Source of the DNA: Micrasema longulum
Lineage: Eukaryota > Arthropoda > Insecta > Trichoptera > Brachycentridae
Length of the DNA: 64,000 nucleotides
Reading direction: 5' to 3'
Assembly (NCBI GenBank): GCA_022494885.1
Contig: JAGVSM010002689.1
Location: 124,001 to 188,000, forward strand
The translations under genes were made by a program, and so were the position numbers. The stretch's first letter is position 1. Each line of letters opens with the position of its first letter. The notes under the pieces were generated by a model that was not told where the DNA came from, made no database searches, and saw only the letters and a list, made by a program, of their open reading frames with translations. Positions 42,569-54,667 of this stretch are shown here, piece after piece.

Positions 42569-44618
42569 TGATGTATGGAAAAACCCCAAAGCGGTGTTTA
42601 CAAATAAACCCTTTGGCAAAAATAATAAGTAACTAATAAAATTGGGGTTAAACTAAGGGTACCGACAATGATAAGAATTATACACGTGCGTCCTGGTAAA
42701 TTTTGAAAGCTTAAGCAAATTCCTTGCAACCCGCCACGGGTAAATACTTGGGTTTTCGCACTTATTAACAGAGGTCAATAAAACACGACTCCGTACGACG
42801 AAGTAAATCCCGAAATTCTTTCAAGGGACCGGACTTAATCCTACCCCATCATAAAAGGTAAAACTCCCGTCTCCGGAACGTGATAACTTAAGCCCGGATT
42901 ATCTGCGTACAGAAAAATGCATAGGGTACTAACGCGCTCGACATATATTCCGGTCGTTTCTATATGATGGCAAGATGATCCTTCCAACGCTTCGGTTCGG
43001 TCTAGGGACTAGCGTAAATAAAATGCATGTACTCGTACCACTTACATAAATTAATTACTGCTCTTCCGGTATCGGGAATCGAACCCGTATCTCATCTCGT
43101 AAATGACACAGCGGGCCGACCACTAGTAATTATTATTTTATATAATATCGTAAATATATAATTTATAAATTCATATATAATTATTAATTAGTTCCTAGTT
43201 CATTGTTAACAAAAATGCTTCTCAATTCTTCCAATGTAAAATATTTTTTCTGCCTTACATAACATTCAGTTCAGTGACATTGCTCTGTTTTATCTGATAT
43301 TATGATTCCATTTATGTTGACGTCAATTAATTATATTTTATCGAGATTCTGTATTTTACTGTTTAAAATGTGTATACACAAATAAAATAATATTGTTAAT
43401 ATTATTGTCAATATAATTCTTAGAACTTACAATTATTATTTAGTTAACATCGATGTTATTTTTATAAATATTTTTCAAGCTTGTTTGTTGTATAATTAAT
43501 TTCTTCAAATCATAAAAATATTAAAATAAAATTGTAATTAAGTACTTAGGATATTGTAAGTTATAATACCATGTCTTGATTATTTTAATGTTGTTAGTAG
43601 TAAAATTATAAAGTTAAGATTATAGATTAAGAAGATGATATAGAATTTTAATATTATATAATTGAAATTAAACTTAGTAGAATTATGAAATCTCGTTCTG
43701 GAACCGACAACACTGCTGAAATATGGGCGTCACCTTTACCAATAGGGTGGTACCTACCCTGGATCTTACATCCCTTATTGGCAGATCCAGACGAGCGCCA
43801 CGCTGAAAGGCGTGGCCATAAAAACATATATAATCTGTACACGCCGCCGAAGGAGACACTTGGCATCAAGCACTCAGCCGTTCGGCTTGCTCTCAGTCTC
43901 CGGACTTCCCTGGCCAGTCTGCCAGGACGAAATACGTGGCCGTCCGCCGCCACGTCTAAGTCATCTCGCCTACCAGCCGCGTAGGACTCAACACTGCCGC
44001 CGACGCAGTTCAGCACCCTCAAGTCAGAGGACGTGCCAACCTTAAGCCTAGAGCTTCCGCCTACCAGCAGCGTAGGACTCAACACTGCCACCGACGCAGT
44101 TCAGCATCTTCAAGTCAGAGGACGTGCCAATCAAGCCAGCAGCGCTCGCCTACCACCAGCGCCGGCCTTACCACTGCCACCTTCGCAGCCTAGCACCCCC
44201 GCCGTGCTAACCCTCAAGTCAGAAGACGCCACGTTTCCTCGAGAAGCCATCCAACCCCAGATCTCCGTCCGGATCTCAGCAGCCTCCAAATTGTGCAACA
44301 CCCACTCTCCGCTGGTACCCTAGCTGCTCGAGAACCCGAAGGGTCATTCATTACGTCTTCATATCCGGGTAAATTTAAGTTAATTATTAAGTTGTTATAT
44401 TAAGTTTAGAGCTAATAAGTAGGTTAAATACTTTTGTGTTCAATTCGTATGTTTTTTTTAAATTATATTATACATGCAAATTTTTAAAGTAATTATTGTC
44501 TTCATTCAATCCTTCCTCTCAACGTTATAGTATATTGCAATCACCAAATACAATGATAAATTTAAATAATATTTAATTAAATAAACTCAACAGAAAATCC
44601 CATATTTCTATTGTGTTA
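42569..44618 (+). repeat. 3' LTR
   Basis: 2050 bp, identical to the 5' LTR on my reading except for one A missing in the run at about 44460. It carries the same tRNA-like segment (43062-43127), 90-bp repeats (43968-44232) and AATAAA (44580-44585). Followed by ACTT. Confidence 0.93.
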
Positions 44619-44622
44619 ACTT

Positions 44623-45184
44623 TATCGCACTCAATAACAATAGCTAATTTTTCAAAAATTGTGAACTGGCTGCTCTCTGCATAACAACGTTCAATTGTGG
44701 TGCGTAAATTTTAGGTTAACCAATTATTTATAGCAAACGTAATCCATCATTAAATTGTCCAGATAGTAATATTAAATTTGGAATCAAGTTATAATATTTT
44801 TATTTTTGTATTTTTATATCGTAAATGTTTCTACTTTCCATGATGTTGTTTCCCAACTCAATTCAGCGCTTTTGGTATACCGATTTTGAGATACGTTACT
44901 ATTTTATGTTATGTAGTAGATAAATAATAATATAAATTTGATGGAATAAAGTTATTTTGAATGTAATATAGTATTTTCTCGTGCATTATATAACACAAAA
45001 CGTACATCGAGTGTCGCGGAAGGCTTACTGTACTGAAATGCTGAAAGCTACCGCACTAATATCGATTTTCCGTCTCGCTGAAAACTGAAAGAGGTTGTTT
45101 CTTTGTGAGAGGTTCGCCGGCACGCTATGGTAAGCTTACTGGAAACCATTTAAGCTCATATCTTTGGGATTTCCATGACCTCCA
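44623..45184. other. Flank without recognised genes
   Basis: Nothing recognised. Confidence 0.4.
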
Positions 45185-45222
45185 AACCATAACTATGAAA
45201 CGCATGTCTCATAGTTATGGTT
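45185..45222. repeat. Perfect 14-bp hairpin
   Basis: AACCATAACTATGA (45185-45198) pairs with 45209-45222 across a 10-nt loop. No terminator-like T-run follows. Possibly the centre of a decayed foldback element. Confidence 0.6.
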
Positions 45223-45743
45223 AACACCAAAAAATATTTTTTAAATCCCACTGTCGAGTATGCTAATGTCTTTTTGACTTGAAGTTCTGGCGGATATTTT
45301 CAATTTCGAAAAATTTTCGTATATTGTGTTAACGGGAGGGTCCAATTCTTTGCAAGGAAAATTTTACAGGTCGGGTTTTAACTGTGCACCCCAGTTGAGC
45401 TTAAATTTTTATTATTTTAAATATGTAAATTCGAAGAGGGCTTTACAAAAAAACAGAGTCAAAATTATTTACGTAATAAAATTTACGAAAAAAGCATATT
45501 GCAATAATTACATTATAATGAAAAGCTAAATGACATTGCTAACGACAGTGATCCGACTAAGCAATCGATATATTTCAAGATTATTATTTTTATTATTTAT
45601 TTAATTAATTTATTAATATTAATAAATTTGTAACAGAACGCACACTTATTTAACTTCTCAAAAATATTGTCAAGTTTAAAAAAAAACATTTTTCTAATTA
45701 CGGTAAAACGGCTGATACACGTATTTAAAGACAAAACTTAAAG

Positions 45744-46226
45744 CTGTAGTCTGGTAAAACGCACACAAAATGAGAAAACATTCGATTTTGCATTTTTTAA
45801 ACGAATGTTTTTTTTTTAATCGCGCTATAATAAAAATAATAAAAAGCATAAATTAGATAAAAACAATAATGTTTAAAGGAATTTCTATTAAAAAATATAC
45901 TTTAAAGTCTTATGTAACTAAAATATAGTTACTTTTAGACCGGCAGATTACTCCATTTTTAATTTAAGCTGAACTTAGTTATCTGGGTTATCATATAAAG
46001 ACTAAGTATTGAACTAAAATGTTTTCTAATAATTTGAACATAATGAATTGAACATGAAAGTGGCCGAATCAAAATCTTAATTTTTTATTTAAGAAAAGAA
46101 ATACAAGCATTTTAAATCATGTTTTTAAATTCAATTATGTTTTTTTTATTTATTATTATTTTTTCCGTTTTAAAATGTTAAAATCGTATGATTTCCTCAT
46201 TTTGCGTGCGTTTTACCAGACTACAG
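45744..46226. mobile_element. Nonautonomous TIR element, 0.48 kb
   Basis: The ends CTGTAGTCTGGTAAAACGCA and their inverted complement match perfectly over at least 20 bp and, with gaps, over about 45 bp. The flanks are ACTTAAAG (45736-45743) and CCTTAAAG (46227-46234), a 7/8 match suggesting a hAT-type 8-bp duplication. TTAA within these flanks leaves a piggyBac-like reading possible (ends AGCTG and GGCTG). No coding. Confidence 0.75.
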
Positions 46227-47068
46227 CCTTAAAGTCAGGAAAGCACATTCTACTGTCCTCACTTTCAAGTTGTTATGTCTGTAAATACGGACCTAAGTGA
46301 CTGATGCGGTACCATTGCCGAGTTACCAATATATACCAATTTTCTCGGAATTTCAAGCTACGTCACACCCATAGATACCGAACGTAAATTTTGGCTTTGA
46401 CGTCAAAAAGCCTCTTGAACGATGCTCGTAAAAGAAATCGGTTTATTTCACACTTATTTTAACAGAGTTTTTTTTACCATTTGTCGTTTACCAAGTTTAG
46501 ATAAAAATATGTTTAAAGTATTGATCATATCGCACCTTTAGTTCGAAAACGACTCAACTCAAAAATCAACTTTTTGGGAAATTGCAAAAGACGAATATAA
46601 ATTGTGACACCTTCCTATTCCTTCGTCGATTGCTTCCTATTTTTCGAATTTCGCACCAAATTTTTAATTAAAAATTATAACGAAAGCTTTAAGCATGAAT
46701 GAAATTATGAAAATCTATGTAAAAAAAGCGTAATAAGAATTATTTTTTATTGGTTTAAACGAGAGATTTATTTGATGAGTCATTATTGGATAAAAAAAAA
46801 TAAACAAAAGCAGTTTGAAACATAAGATAATGACATAATTTTTATTCGGTCAAATCAGGTCACCAAACACATATTTTATTTATTCACAAAATGACATAAT
46901 TGTAAATAAGTCACTAAGATTATCGATAATTTAAATAATAAAATGACATTAAATTATATAAGTCACTAATCTTCGGTAAGTCGGAACGAAATAATCACAA
47001 AGCTAAAAGGGTGTTTTTTTTTTTTTTTTTTTTAAATTGTAAAAATTCCTTTTTGTATCGGTATAAGG
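46227..47068. other. AT-rich stretch without recognised genes
   Basis: Contains a long poly-T tract at about 47015-47033. No gene. Confidence 0.45.
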
Positions 47069-47260
47069 TTTTCAGGCGTTGCCTAGTATGTAGGTGAAAT
47101 AATTTAACTAGATGAATCTCACCCGCATTAATAAAGGTTTCAGCTCTTGAACTTCACAAACATTAATAGGTGAAAGAATTGAAGGAATATAGAAGCTTAA
47201 CCATGGGCAGAATGCTAAATATTACACAGTGTGTTAAGTGGTAAAGTGTGACACAGTGTG
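47069..47260 (+). repeat. Family P, sense copy, truncated after the middle
   Basis: It starts 'ttttcaggcgttgcctag' like other unit starts and runs to 'ttacacagtgtgttaagtgg', lacking the usual end. Confidence 0.75.
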
Positions 47261-47796
47261 TAATGTTTAGTACATAATTTTAATTGTTCATTGGCGGCTT
47301 ATTGCGAAATGGCAATTTCTTCCAACCAACCAATAAAATAAAATCTTATTATTAATTTAAAGCATTATCTTTGTGGTCAAACATTTGACTAAATATTATT
47401 AATTATTTGTATATAACCACTTACCGAATTTTCTATGTCCTTTAAATAACCTTATTAATTTTTATTATGACTTTAATAAAAATACAGGACTTAAAATCTT
47501 ACAAACATGTTAAAAGTAAATAATATGGAAATATCTCACATTAGAAAAGCTTATGAAATTATTTTCCTTTGATCAATAATCAAATAACCTTTCAATATAG
47601 CCCGTTATACGATGTTCCATTGTAATGGTCACCCTAAACCTATTAAACTCAAGCTCCTCCTTCCATCCCCTCTCCTTGTTTTCAACTATTTCTGAATCAA
47701 CATAAAATATTTTCGTGATCTAATGCATGTTTGTCCTAATTAGTGCATGTACTTATTAATATAAATGTCGTGTTGGTTTTATATTTTTGTGTAACA
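47261..47796. other. AT-rich stretch without recognised genes
   Basis: Nothing recognised. Confidence 0.4.
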
Positions 47797-47935
47797 ACTA
47801 TGGTGAAGGTGTATAGTGGGTTTTGCATGTTCGTTTAATCGGAGTCCTGATGAAGAGACGGGTACGTTTCAAAACCGGTAGACATAGAAAAGTCGGTAAC
47901 TGGTTATTTAAAAATATTTCATAACATTTATCAAC
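47797..47935 (+). repeat. Family H, left half, with degenerate hammerhead-like core
   Basis: It matches 1625-1750 closely ('actatggtgaaggtgtatag', 'gaagagacg', 'ggtagacat', 'agtcggtaa'). CTGATGA is intact at 47847-47853 and stem II mostly so, but the GAAA box is AAAA. Confidence 0.65.
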
Positions 47936-48019
47936 AGTTTATTTTTTTATAATTCAAAACATATTCAATAAAAAAAAATAAAAAAAATCTAACGATATAT
48001 AAAAATACAAATAACTGGA

Positions 48020-48547
48020 ATATTTTGAGTTTGGCCAAATTTTTGTAGACAAGGACTGGATTCAACTTCCTAGGGAGCTGTTAACAATAACATATTACAA
48101 CAAAAATGAAGAACATTTTAGAGAAGATAATATAGAAGTCTAGGCATCTACAGGGTTTATGACATATTATTGGCTGGTTTAAGTGGCCACTTTACAAACT
48201 GTGTAACATTCACCACTCTCCCCATATTTGAACATCTATATTCCTTTCATTCTTTCATCTGTTGATATTTGAATAGAAATTGAAAAAATAAAATTTGCAG
48301 GCGTTGCCTAGTATGTAATAATCCAATTAATTGAATCTCACCCGCACAAATAAAGGTTTCAGCTCTTTAACTTCACAAACATGAAAGAATTGAAGAAATT
48401 TAAATGTTCAAATATGGGCAGAATGATGAAAGTTACACAGTGTGTAAAGTGGCCACTTAAACCAGCCAACGACAGATCATAAGCCCTACAGATGCCTAGA
48501 CTTCTATATTACCTTCTCGTTCTTCATTTCTGTTGTAATATGTTTAT
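48020..48547. repeat. Family P inverted copy with 11-bp target duplication
   Basis: An antisense arm (48020-48270) joins a sense arm at about 48275 (starting 'gaaattgaaaaaataaaatt', then 'caggcgttgcctag') that ends at the conserved 'tctgttgtaatatgttt'. The direct repeats AAATAACTGGA at 48009-48019 and 48548-48558 flank it. This is the clearest complete insertion of the inverted type. Confidence 0.85.
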
Positions 48548-48558
48548 AAATAACTGGA

Positions 48559-51500
48559 TTTGTGTATGAATAACTTTGAATCAATACTTTTACTCAATGG
48601 AAAAAACGTAATACCGATGCGCATACTACTTTTTTACTAATAGCATATTAACGAGTATTTTGCAACAAGGAAGATGTTAGAAAATAATGAAATTCATCTT
48701 AATATTTTTGCTCGATTAAAACTAACCAAATAAGCATCGTGTAATGTGTGTTGAAGGGGTTTTATTGGGAACATAAAATGGGAAAACATATTTGTAAATA
48801 TCCGACGATCGTTGCCTCTTTATTAATATATGATGGGTTAGCTAACGGAAATTACATATCGGAAAGAAAAATATTTGCTTTGTAGAATTATTTTTCGGAT
48901 TTGGGCTTTGTATCGTAACTCATAAGTTATAACGGGGTGGGGTCAATTTTTTTCAAACTGAAAAATGAGCATCAAAAGTATAACAAACAAAAAACGATCA
49001 TACGTCATGTTAACGAAAAGTGGACTGTAGCGAAAAATTAATTTCATTTTGTTTTGTGAAAGGTCGGGAATATTTGACGAAAGGAAAGGAACAATGATAT
49101 GGACCTACCTTTTATACGATGTGAATATTCTTCACTTTTGAGCACTGGATGATGATATGAACTATGGAATGTAACGATGTTTACAACGACACGCGACGAA
49201 TCCAAGACTTTTTATGCAATCCAATGTAATGTTTCAAAATGTTGAAGTGTTTTGTTCCAAATCCAAATCGTCTAATTTTGAATTTCTTGTATCTTGATGT
49301 AAGATAGGTAACATGAAAATAAGTCAAGAGAAGGATGGGAAAGAAATGTAGTCGGCCAGGAATAATATTGATAAATGCTGTTATTTACTAAACACGTCAT
49401 TCGAATAAAAAAATTCTGCTGTTTAAAATATTGTACTTGCTTTTATAGCACGTTTTATAAATTATTTAATTTACTTTAATTTTTTATTTAATTTTGTATA
49501 TATTTTTTAAATGAATTTACATTTAATTATTTATACAAGATGTTAATTGAGAAGTAAAAGTAAACATACATATTTTTTGTTTTTGTTGATACGTCATCTA
49601 AACCACCTTACTAGGGATAGCTTCCCCGTTCAAAGGCAGTAAACAAAAAAAAATTGAAGTAATTTTCGGCATAAATATCATTTACTTAAATAAAACATTT
49701 TGATCGATTTTGATAGTTTTTCAAACGTAAGGTTAAGACATAATACATATAAAATTATTTATAAATGAGATACTCGTAAATACAGTACTATTAATAGAGC
49801 ACACATAAAAATATGTTTATGATTCTAGATTTAATCCTCATTATTTTTAAACAAATAAATATTTTTTTTTAATTAAACGGATTGCCAAGTAGACGAAAGT
49901 GAGCATTTTCAGCACCTTTTTTCTGTTAATTGATTTGCTGTATTTTTTGTGTTGTGTCCTCTTGTGCTCATTTTTAAATTTGAAAAAAAAACAGTCACAA
50001 CTTATGTTAAGATCTAATATAATATTTTATAGCTTGAAAGTTTAGTTTATCACATTTTATGTACATAAAAGTTTTGGCGTTATGTTTGAGCGATCACTTT
50101 ACTTACTGAATAATATTCACATTTTTATCGTAGATACGTAATAATATAATAATACGATAGTTTTCGCTATTTTATTTTACAAACATTAACAGAAAAAAGA
50201 AATATAGAACATTGTAAAATGATTAATCTATACACGTGTGAAAAAAGGTTACCTAAAGCAGCCTGTAGAAGATAATTTATAAATTAGTTAGGCCGATCAG
50301 ATTACAATTTTTATTTTTTTTATTTATGTCTGTTATACGTGATATGTTTAATAAGTACTCGTATCTGAAAATATTTTAAAAAAATCATCAATATCACTCG
50401 TCAAATTTTGTTGCAAAACTTATCAAATATAATATCTGTACCTAAGAAGATAACACACGGGAGTCGACTTTTTGCCGTTTTAAAATCGAATGCAAAATGC
50501 AGAAATTATCGCAATAAGCTGTTACATACTTGAAAAAAATACCGAAGTTCACTTCAGCCGTAAAAACGTTTTTTTTAAAGTAAAAATGAAAGAGTCCACT
50601 TTGTTTTAATGCAATGAGAAATAAGTAGTCCCAGATACGCTATTTTAATATGAATTTTAATTTTCAAAATAATTATTATTTTATATTGAAAGTTCTTGAT
50701 AAATTGAAATTATCTCATTTGGTTCAAAAGTTATAATGTTTTGGAAATTGCACAATCACGAAATCTTGTTTTCTGAACATTTCGTTTAATGTGACTCCTC
50801 AGTTTATCCTTTAGGGGACAGATTTATTTTACACCAAATACGATAAAATGACAATTTAAGTCAGCCACAGCACAACATTAACGAGCTTAAAGCTACACTT
50901 TCCTTCATTTATCGTCCTCAAAGCAAGCTGATACATAAATTTCGTACACATACATATTTTATCACAAAATTACACACCTCATATCCGGATTCGCATTGCT
51001 TCCGGCCAAAATTATACAGAAGGTAGTGGAATTATGACAGGGCATATAAACTACACATATTACATTCGGTGGTTTTGAATCATTGAATAAAAAAATAAAA
51101 GCCGTGTATTTTGCCAATAAATAATTATGCGATACAAGGCTATGAAATTATTAAGTAACGTTGACACGAGAACAGGAAAAGATTGTCCTGTCTCAGCATC
51201 GGTCCTGTTGTCCTTGTGTGGACAAAAATTTGGAGTACAGCTAAGATACATTTCTCCACATACCTAAAACAGTTAGTCTTTCTATCGATTTCTTTCATAA
51301 AAAAAGCTTTTTTCTGTATATTAAACGATTTAATCTTTTAACATTTTCAATGCCATATCGCAAATTTAATTCAATTTAACTCTACTACTGTTTGGCTAAT
51401 TATATGGAAGCCCTTTTTCGGATATTGTCATTCATCCTTATGACCATAATGCAAACACGAATAGCAAAAACTGAATTTACTTGAATCACAATAGACTCTG

Positions 51501-51689
51501 TCCATTACAGTTATTTTATAAATCAGTAATGTTAGATTAGATTATAATTATCGTAATTTTAAAATTTAGATTCCAACGCCTTTCATATAAGTCATCAAAA
51601 GATTAATCCCTTTAATCATGCATATGACACCGCTGATTTAAAGGTTATAAACCACTAAATTTTATCAAGTCACAGTGAAAGGACTGTTA
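48559..51689. other. AT-rich 3.1-kb stretch without recognised genes
   Basis: I found no coding region, TIR element or SINE here. Confidence 0.45.
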
Positions 51690-52262
51690 CTAGGTAGATA
51701 CCACGTTTGACAATTTCAGCACCAAGGGTTAGCAACACGTTTAGTTTTACCTGGAAGTACATTCCTCCACATTCCCGAAACCATTTTAATGACCGGATTT
51801 AATTTGGAGGACAGGAAAATGGGCTGAAAAATTGTCCTAGAGATAGACTGGCCGGCTATTTCCGAAGGATAATGGATTAGCCCCACCACCGCGCACCATC
51901 GCATTGTTCTCGCTACACTACTGACTAGTCTAACTCGTTAGCGTCCACGTCGCGAACCCTGGGCAATGTGATCACACTTATAACGGTGTGATTTCAGCAG
52001 ATAACGAGAGGATGTAAGGCAAGTTTCTGGCGCCTCCAAACCAGAACCAACCAGCTAATGGAAAGTAACCCCGATAGAAAAATCCACCAGAGAAGGCGAC
52101 GGGAAACCACTCTGGTTATCTTTTCCCAGGAATCACTATGACGAGTACATCCAACAAACTGTACTGGCCTCGGAGTAGCGCAGGGCTGAAATGCTTTCAC
52201 TGCAGAGATTGCCAACGTCGGGGGAACCTGGTCAGGCTCCATAAGTAGAAGAAAAAAAATAT
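51690..52262. other. GC-richer segment, possibly part of a retroelement
   Basis: Base composition is more balanced than the surroundings, with 'ggcgacgggaaaccactctgg' at about 52097-52117, a phrase of the kind seen in insect retroelement untranslated regions. It directly abuts the right half of family H at 52263. No protein motif was recognised, so it is unclassified. Confidence 0.35.
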
Positions 52263-52450
52263 ACATTTATGTATCGTATTATCAGCGCTATGATTATTTA
52301 GTTTAACCTTTTGTAATTTTAGAATTATTCCTCCGTGACGCCACAAGTTTTCGTCGGTGTTTTCCGTTGATTGGTGAGATGGATTCCCAGAATCCTGAAA
52401 TCTTTCACAACACCCTATTATTGATTGATTCAGAAAAACTTGTGGCGTAG
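52263..52450 (+). repeat. Family H, right half
   Basis: 'cgtattatcagcgctatgatt', 'tgattggtgagatgg/aattgg' and 'ttcccagaatcctgaaat' align with 1770-1930. The left half is absent immediately upstream. Confidence 0.6.
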
Positions 52451-53027
52451 TGCAAAGTAGTTCATTTTTATTAATCGTTTAAAAGATTGTAGAGAAACTA
52501 CGTTGTAAAATTAAATGCTTCAATTTTTATAGCCGGTTCGAAAACATTTTTTTTTTCAATTTCCCTCAGCACTGAACTATTCCTAAACATATTAGTATAT
52601 TGGTACGGCGTTGTCAAGTATTTATTTTTGCACCATTCTACGTGTGAACTACGGCCGAATTGTTCAATACTTCCATTGTTCTATTCCGCGTGGTCGTAGC
52701 TACGGAACTGAGGCAGAATAAAATTATTCTCGTGTGAACAGTATACAAAAAGTTTTTTAATGTTGTGAAATTACTAAGTAAGACACGTTTATTACTAAAG
52801 GTAATAAAATTAATATAAATAACGAAAATACTATTTGGTGTAACATGTAACGTTGGATTTTCTTAACCACGTAGGCGAGGACGTTCATGACATTTGAAAA
52901 TACCTTTCAGCGTCAAAACTTGTATGGAATCCAAAGTTACGGATAAATTTGATAAAGTTTTCCTTCTATCGTGTTAGAGAAACGTTTTCTCGTTAGGCAA
53001 TTTGGAAAAAGCGGATAAAATACATTA
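52451..53027. other. Stretch without recognised genes
   Basis: Nothing recognised. Confidence 0.4.
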
Positions 53028-53130
53028 CAATATTTTGAGTTTGCCCAAATGTTTGTAGATAAAATACTAGATTTCTCATCCTAGGGAGTTATAAAAATTA
53101 AGAAATTTCTACAAAGATGAGGAATATTTT
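53028..53130 (-). repeat. Family P, diverged antisense fragment
   Basis: 'caatattttgagtttgccca', 'cctagggagtt' and 'acaaagatgaggaa' are recognisable. Confidence 0.6.
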
Positions 53131-53327
53131 TACTCTAGTGTGGCTGTGATGTCACACTAGTCGACAAACGATAAAATACTTAATTCATCTCTCTTATTTT
53201 TTTAAATTCTGAAGTTGTATTTTTTATACTCTTTAAATAGACATTTTTACACCGGATTTGGAAAGTAGAATTTGCATTACTATGCTGGATTTTTATACGA
53301 AAAATATTCATATTGAAGATGTTATGA

Positions 53328-53978
53328 TTTGTCCTGCGTTCTGCCAGGGTTATCGAAAATACCCGCGTACTGAGAACTCTTTACAACTCCTCGGTGCGAA
53401 GTGGACTTGAGAGTGGCTTGATGATTAGGGGGCCACATGAACATAAGTTCTCTCTTATGATAGAGAGAATCCGAAAGAAGTTTCTGAGATATCTCTACAT
53501 GAGAGAGTGCGGGTATTATCCTTGGCTCTACCCAACCGAGTTTCTCCAGGGTATGCTTGGCTTTAACAGTTTAGAGACTAGAAGGAATGTGTATTTGACA
53601 ACACATTTTTACCGGTTGTTGTGCGGTATGATCGATAATTCTGAGATTATGATGAGCATTGGTTTGGATGTTCCTGATAATTACCTAAGACAGCGTCAGC
53701 ATAGATTGTTTCATATTCAAAAATACAGGACCAACCTGCCTATGGTTATGCCTGTTGAAAGGGCTACCGCTATGCTGAACAACATCGCTCTGGATATTGA
53801 TCTGTTCCATGTATCAGAAGGGGTTTTCCGGAGCAGGATTCTCCTACTACTTTGACATGAGTCTCTCTCATGTATTTTTTTCTTTTTTATAATATGTCTG
53901 TAATAAATGTATGTTTGTAATGTATATGTTATAGTTAAAATAAATTAATTGAATTGAATTGAATTTAATTTAATTTAA
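53328..53978 (+). pseudogene. LINE 3' end: reverse transcriptase C-terminal fragment
   Basis: An open frame runs from 53328 (after a TGA) to 53853. It includes TRVLRTLYNSSVRSGLESG, then IRKKFLRYLYMRECGYYPW, and ends RATAMLNNIALDIDLFHV and GVFRSRILLLL. This is the region downstream of the catalytic palm in insect non-LTR reverse transcriptases (SGLEYGS..W.P, KFL). There is no proper ATG at the 5' end and the catalytic part is absent, so it is a 5'-truncated insertion. The 3' tail is an (AATTG)n repeat (about 53941-53965). The related minus-strand copy is at 16550-17095. The frame is intact over its length, suggesting it is fairly young. Confidence 0.8.
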
Positions 53979-54297
53979 CCTTGCTACCCGAAGAACATGT
54001 ACGCAAATACAGCAACACATCTGTATTAGAGAGAGCACGAAGATTGAACACGTAATGAGGAAGACAGAGACGCTGTTCTATGGCCGTCGTAGCCGGTGTT
54101 GAGTGAAACAACTTCAGCTGGTTGTTGATAGTGATAGGGGTTGCATGCGTGAATTATGAGCGGCAAATTAATGGTTTTTTTTGTTGCTAAAACAGGGCTT
54201 CAGTATATGTATACTTTTATTAATTATGGAAAAAGAATTATAAAACATTATGTCTCCATGTTATATTTATTTCGTGTTTTTTAATTTTTAAATTTGT
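53979..54297. other. Short stretch without recognised genes
   Basis: Nothing recognised. Confidence 0.4.
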
Positions 54298-54432
54298 TGC
54301 AACAGAAGGAAAATATATTTGAGAAGGTAATATAAAAGTCTAGGCATTTACAGGGCTTATGACCTGTCATTGGCTGGTTTAAGTGGCCACTTTACACACT
54401 GTGTAACATTCACCATTCTGCCTATGTTTTCA
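54298..54432 (-). repeat. Family P, antisense arm
   Basis: Begins near the terminus ('tgttgcaacaga') and runs to 'accattctgcctatgttt'. Confidence 0.7.
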
Positions 54433-54439
54433 CATTTCT

Positions 54440-54665
54440 AAATTTTTAATCGAATCCGTAAAAAAAAGAAAGACCCGCGAGGGTTGCATTCGACGAGAAT
54501 GCATAAGCTAAAAAAATGAAAGGATATTTTTTTTGTGTTTAAAAAAGTTTGTTTTTGAATGTTTACAAGCAAAATTAGCTTTTTATGGATCTCAATCAGA
54601 TTATTTCCTACATTCCTTGTAATTTCTTCCCATTTATTTCTTTTTACTGGATTTTTTGGCATGGG
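54440..54665 (+). repeat. Fragment of the 19591 Helitron family
   Basis: It aligns with about 19770-19975: 'gggttgcattcga(c/g)gagaatg', 'gaatgtttacaagca', 'tggatct(c/t)aatcagatt' and 'ggattttt(t)gg'. Neither Helitron terminus is present. Confidence 0.65.
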
Positions 54666-54667
54666 GA

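Larger units (their letters stand above)
35762..44618 (+). mobile_element. LTR retrotransposon, Ty3/gypsy-type, complete
   Basis: An 8857-bp element with LTRs of 2051 and 2050 bp, flanked by the 4-bp duplication ACTT (35758-35761 and 44619-44622). The order is 5' LTR, tRNA-Lys-type primer site, gag, pol (protease, reverse transcriptase, RNase H, integrase), polypurine tract, 3' LTR. Integrase lying after RNase H assigns it to Ty3/gypsy. There is no env frame between pol and the 3' LTR. The only LTR difference I saw is one A in an A-run, so the insertion is recent. Long LTRs with a tRNA-Lys primer recall the Ulysses/Osvaldo group of Drosophila, but that placement is inference. Confidence 0.95.

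Noticed and set aside
51994..52266. Minus-strand 90-codon open frame
   Set aside because: Hydrophobic C-terminus and Trp-rich but no family match; it lies in an unclassified GC-richer repeat-like segment.
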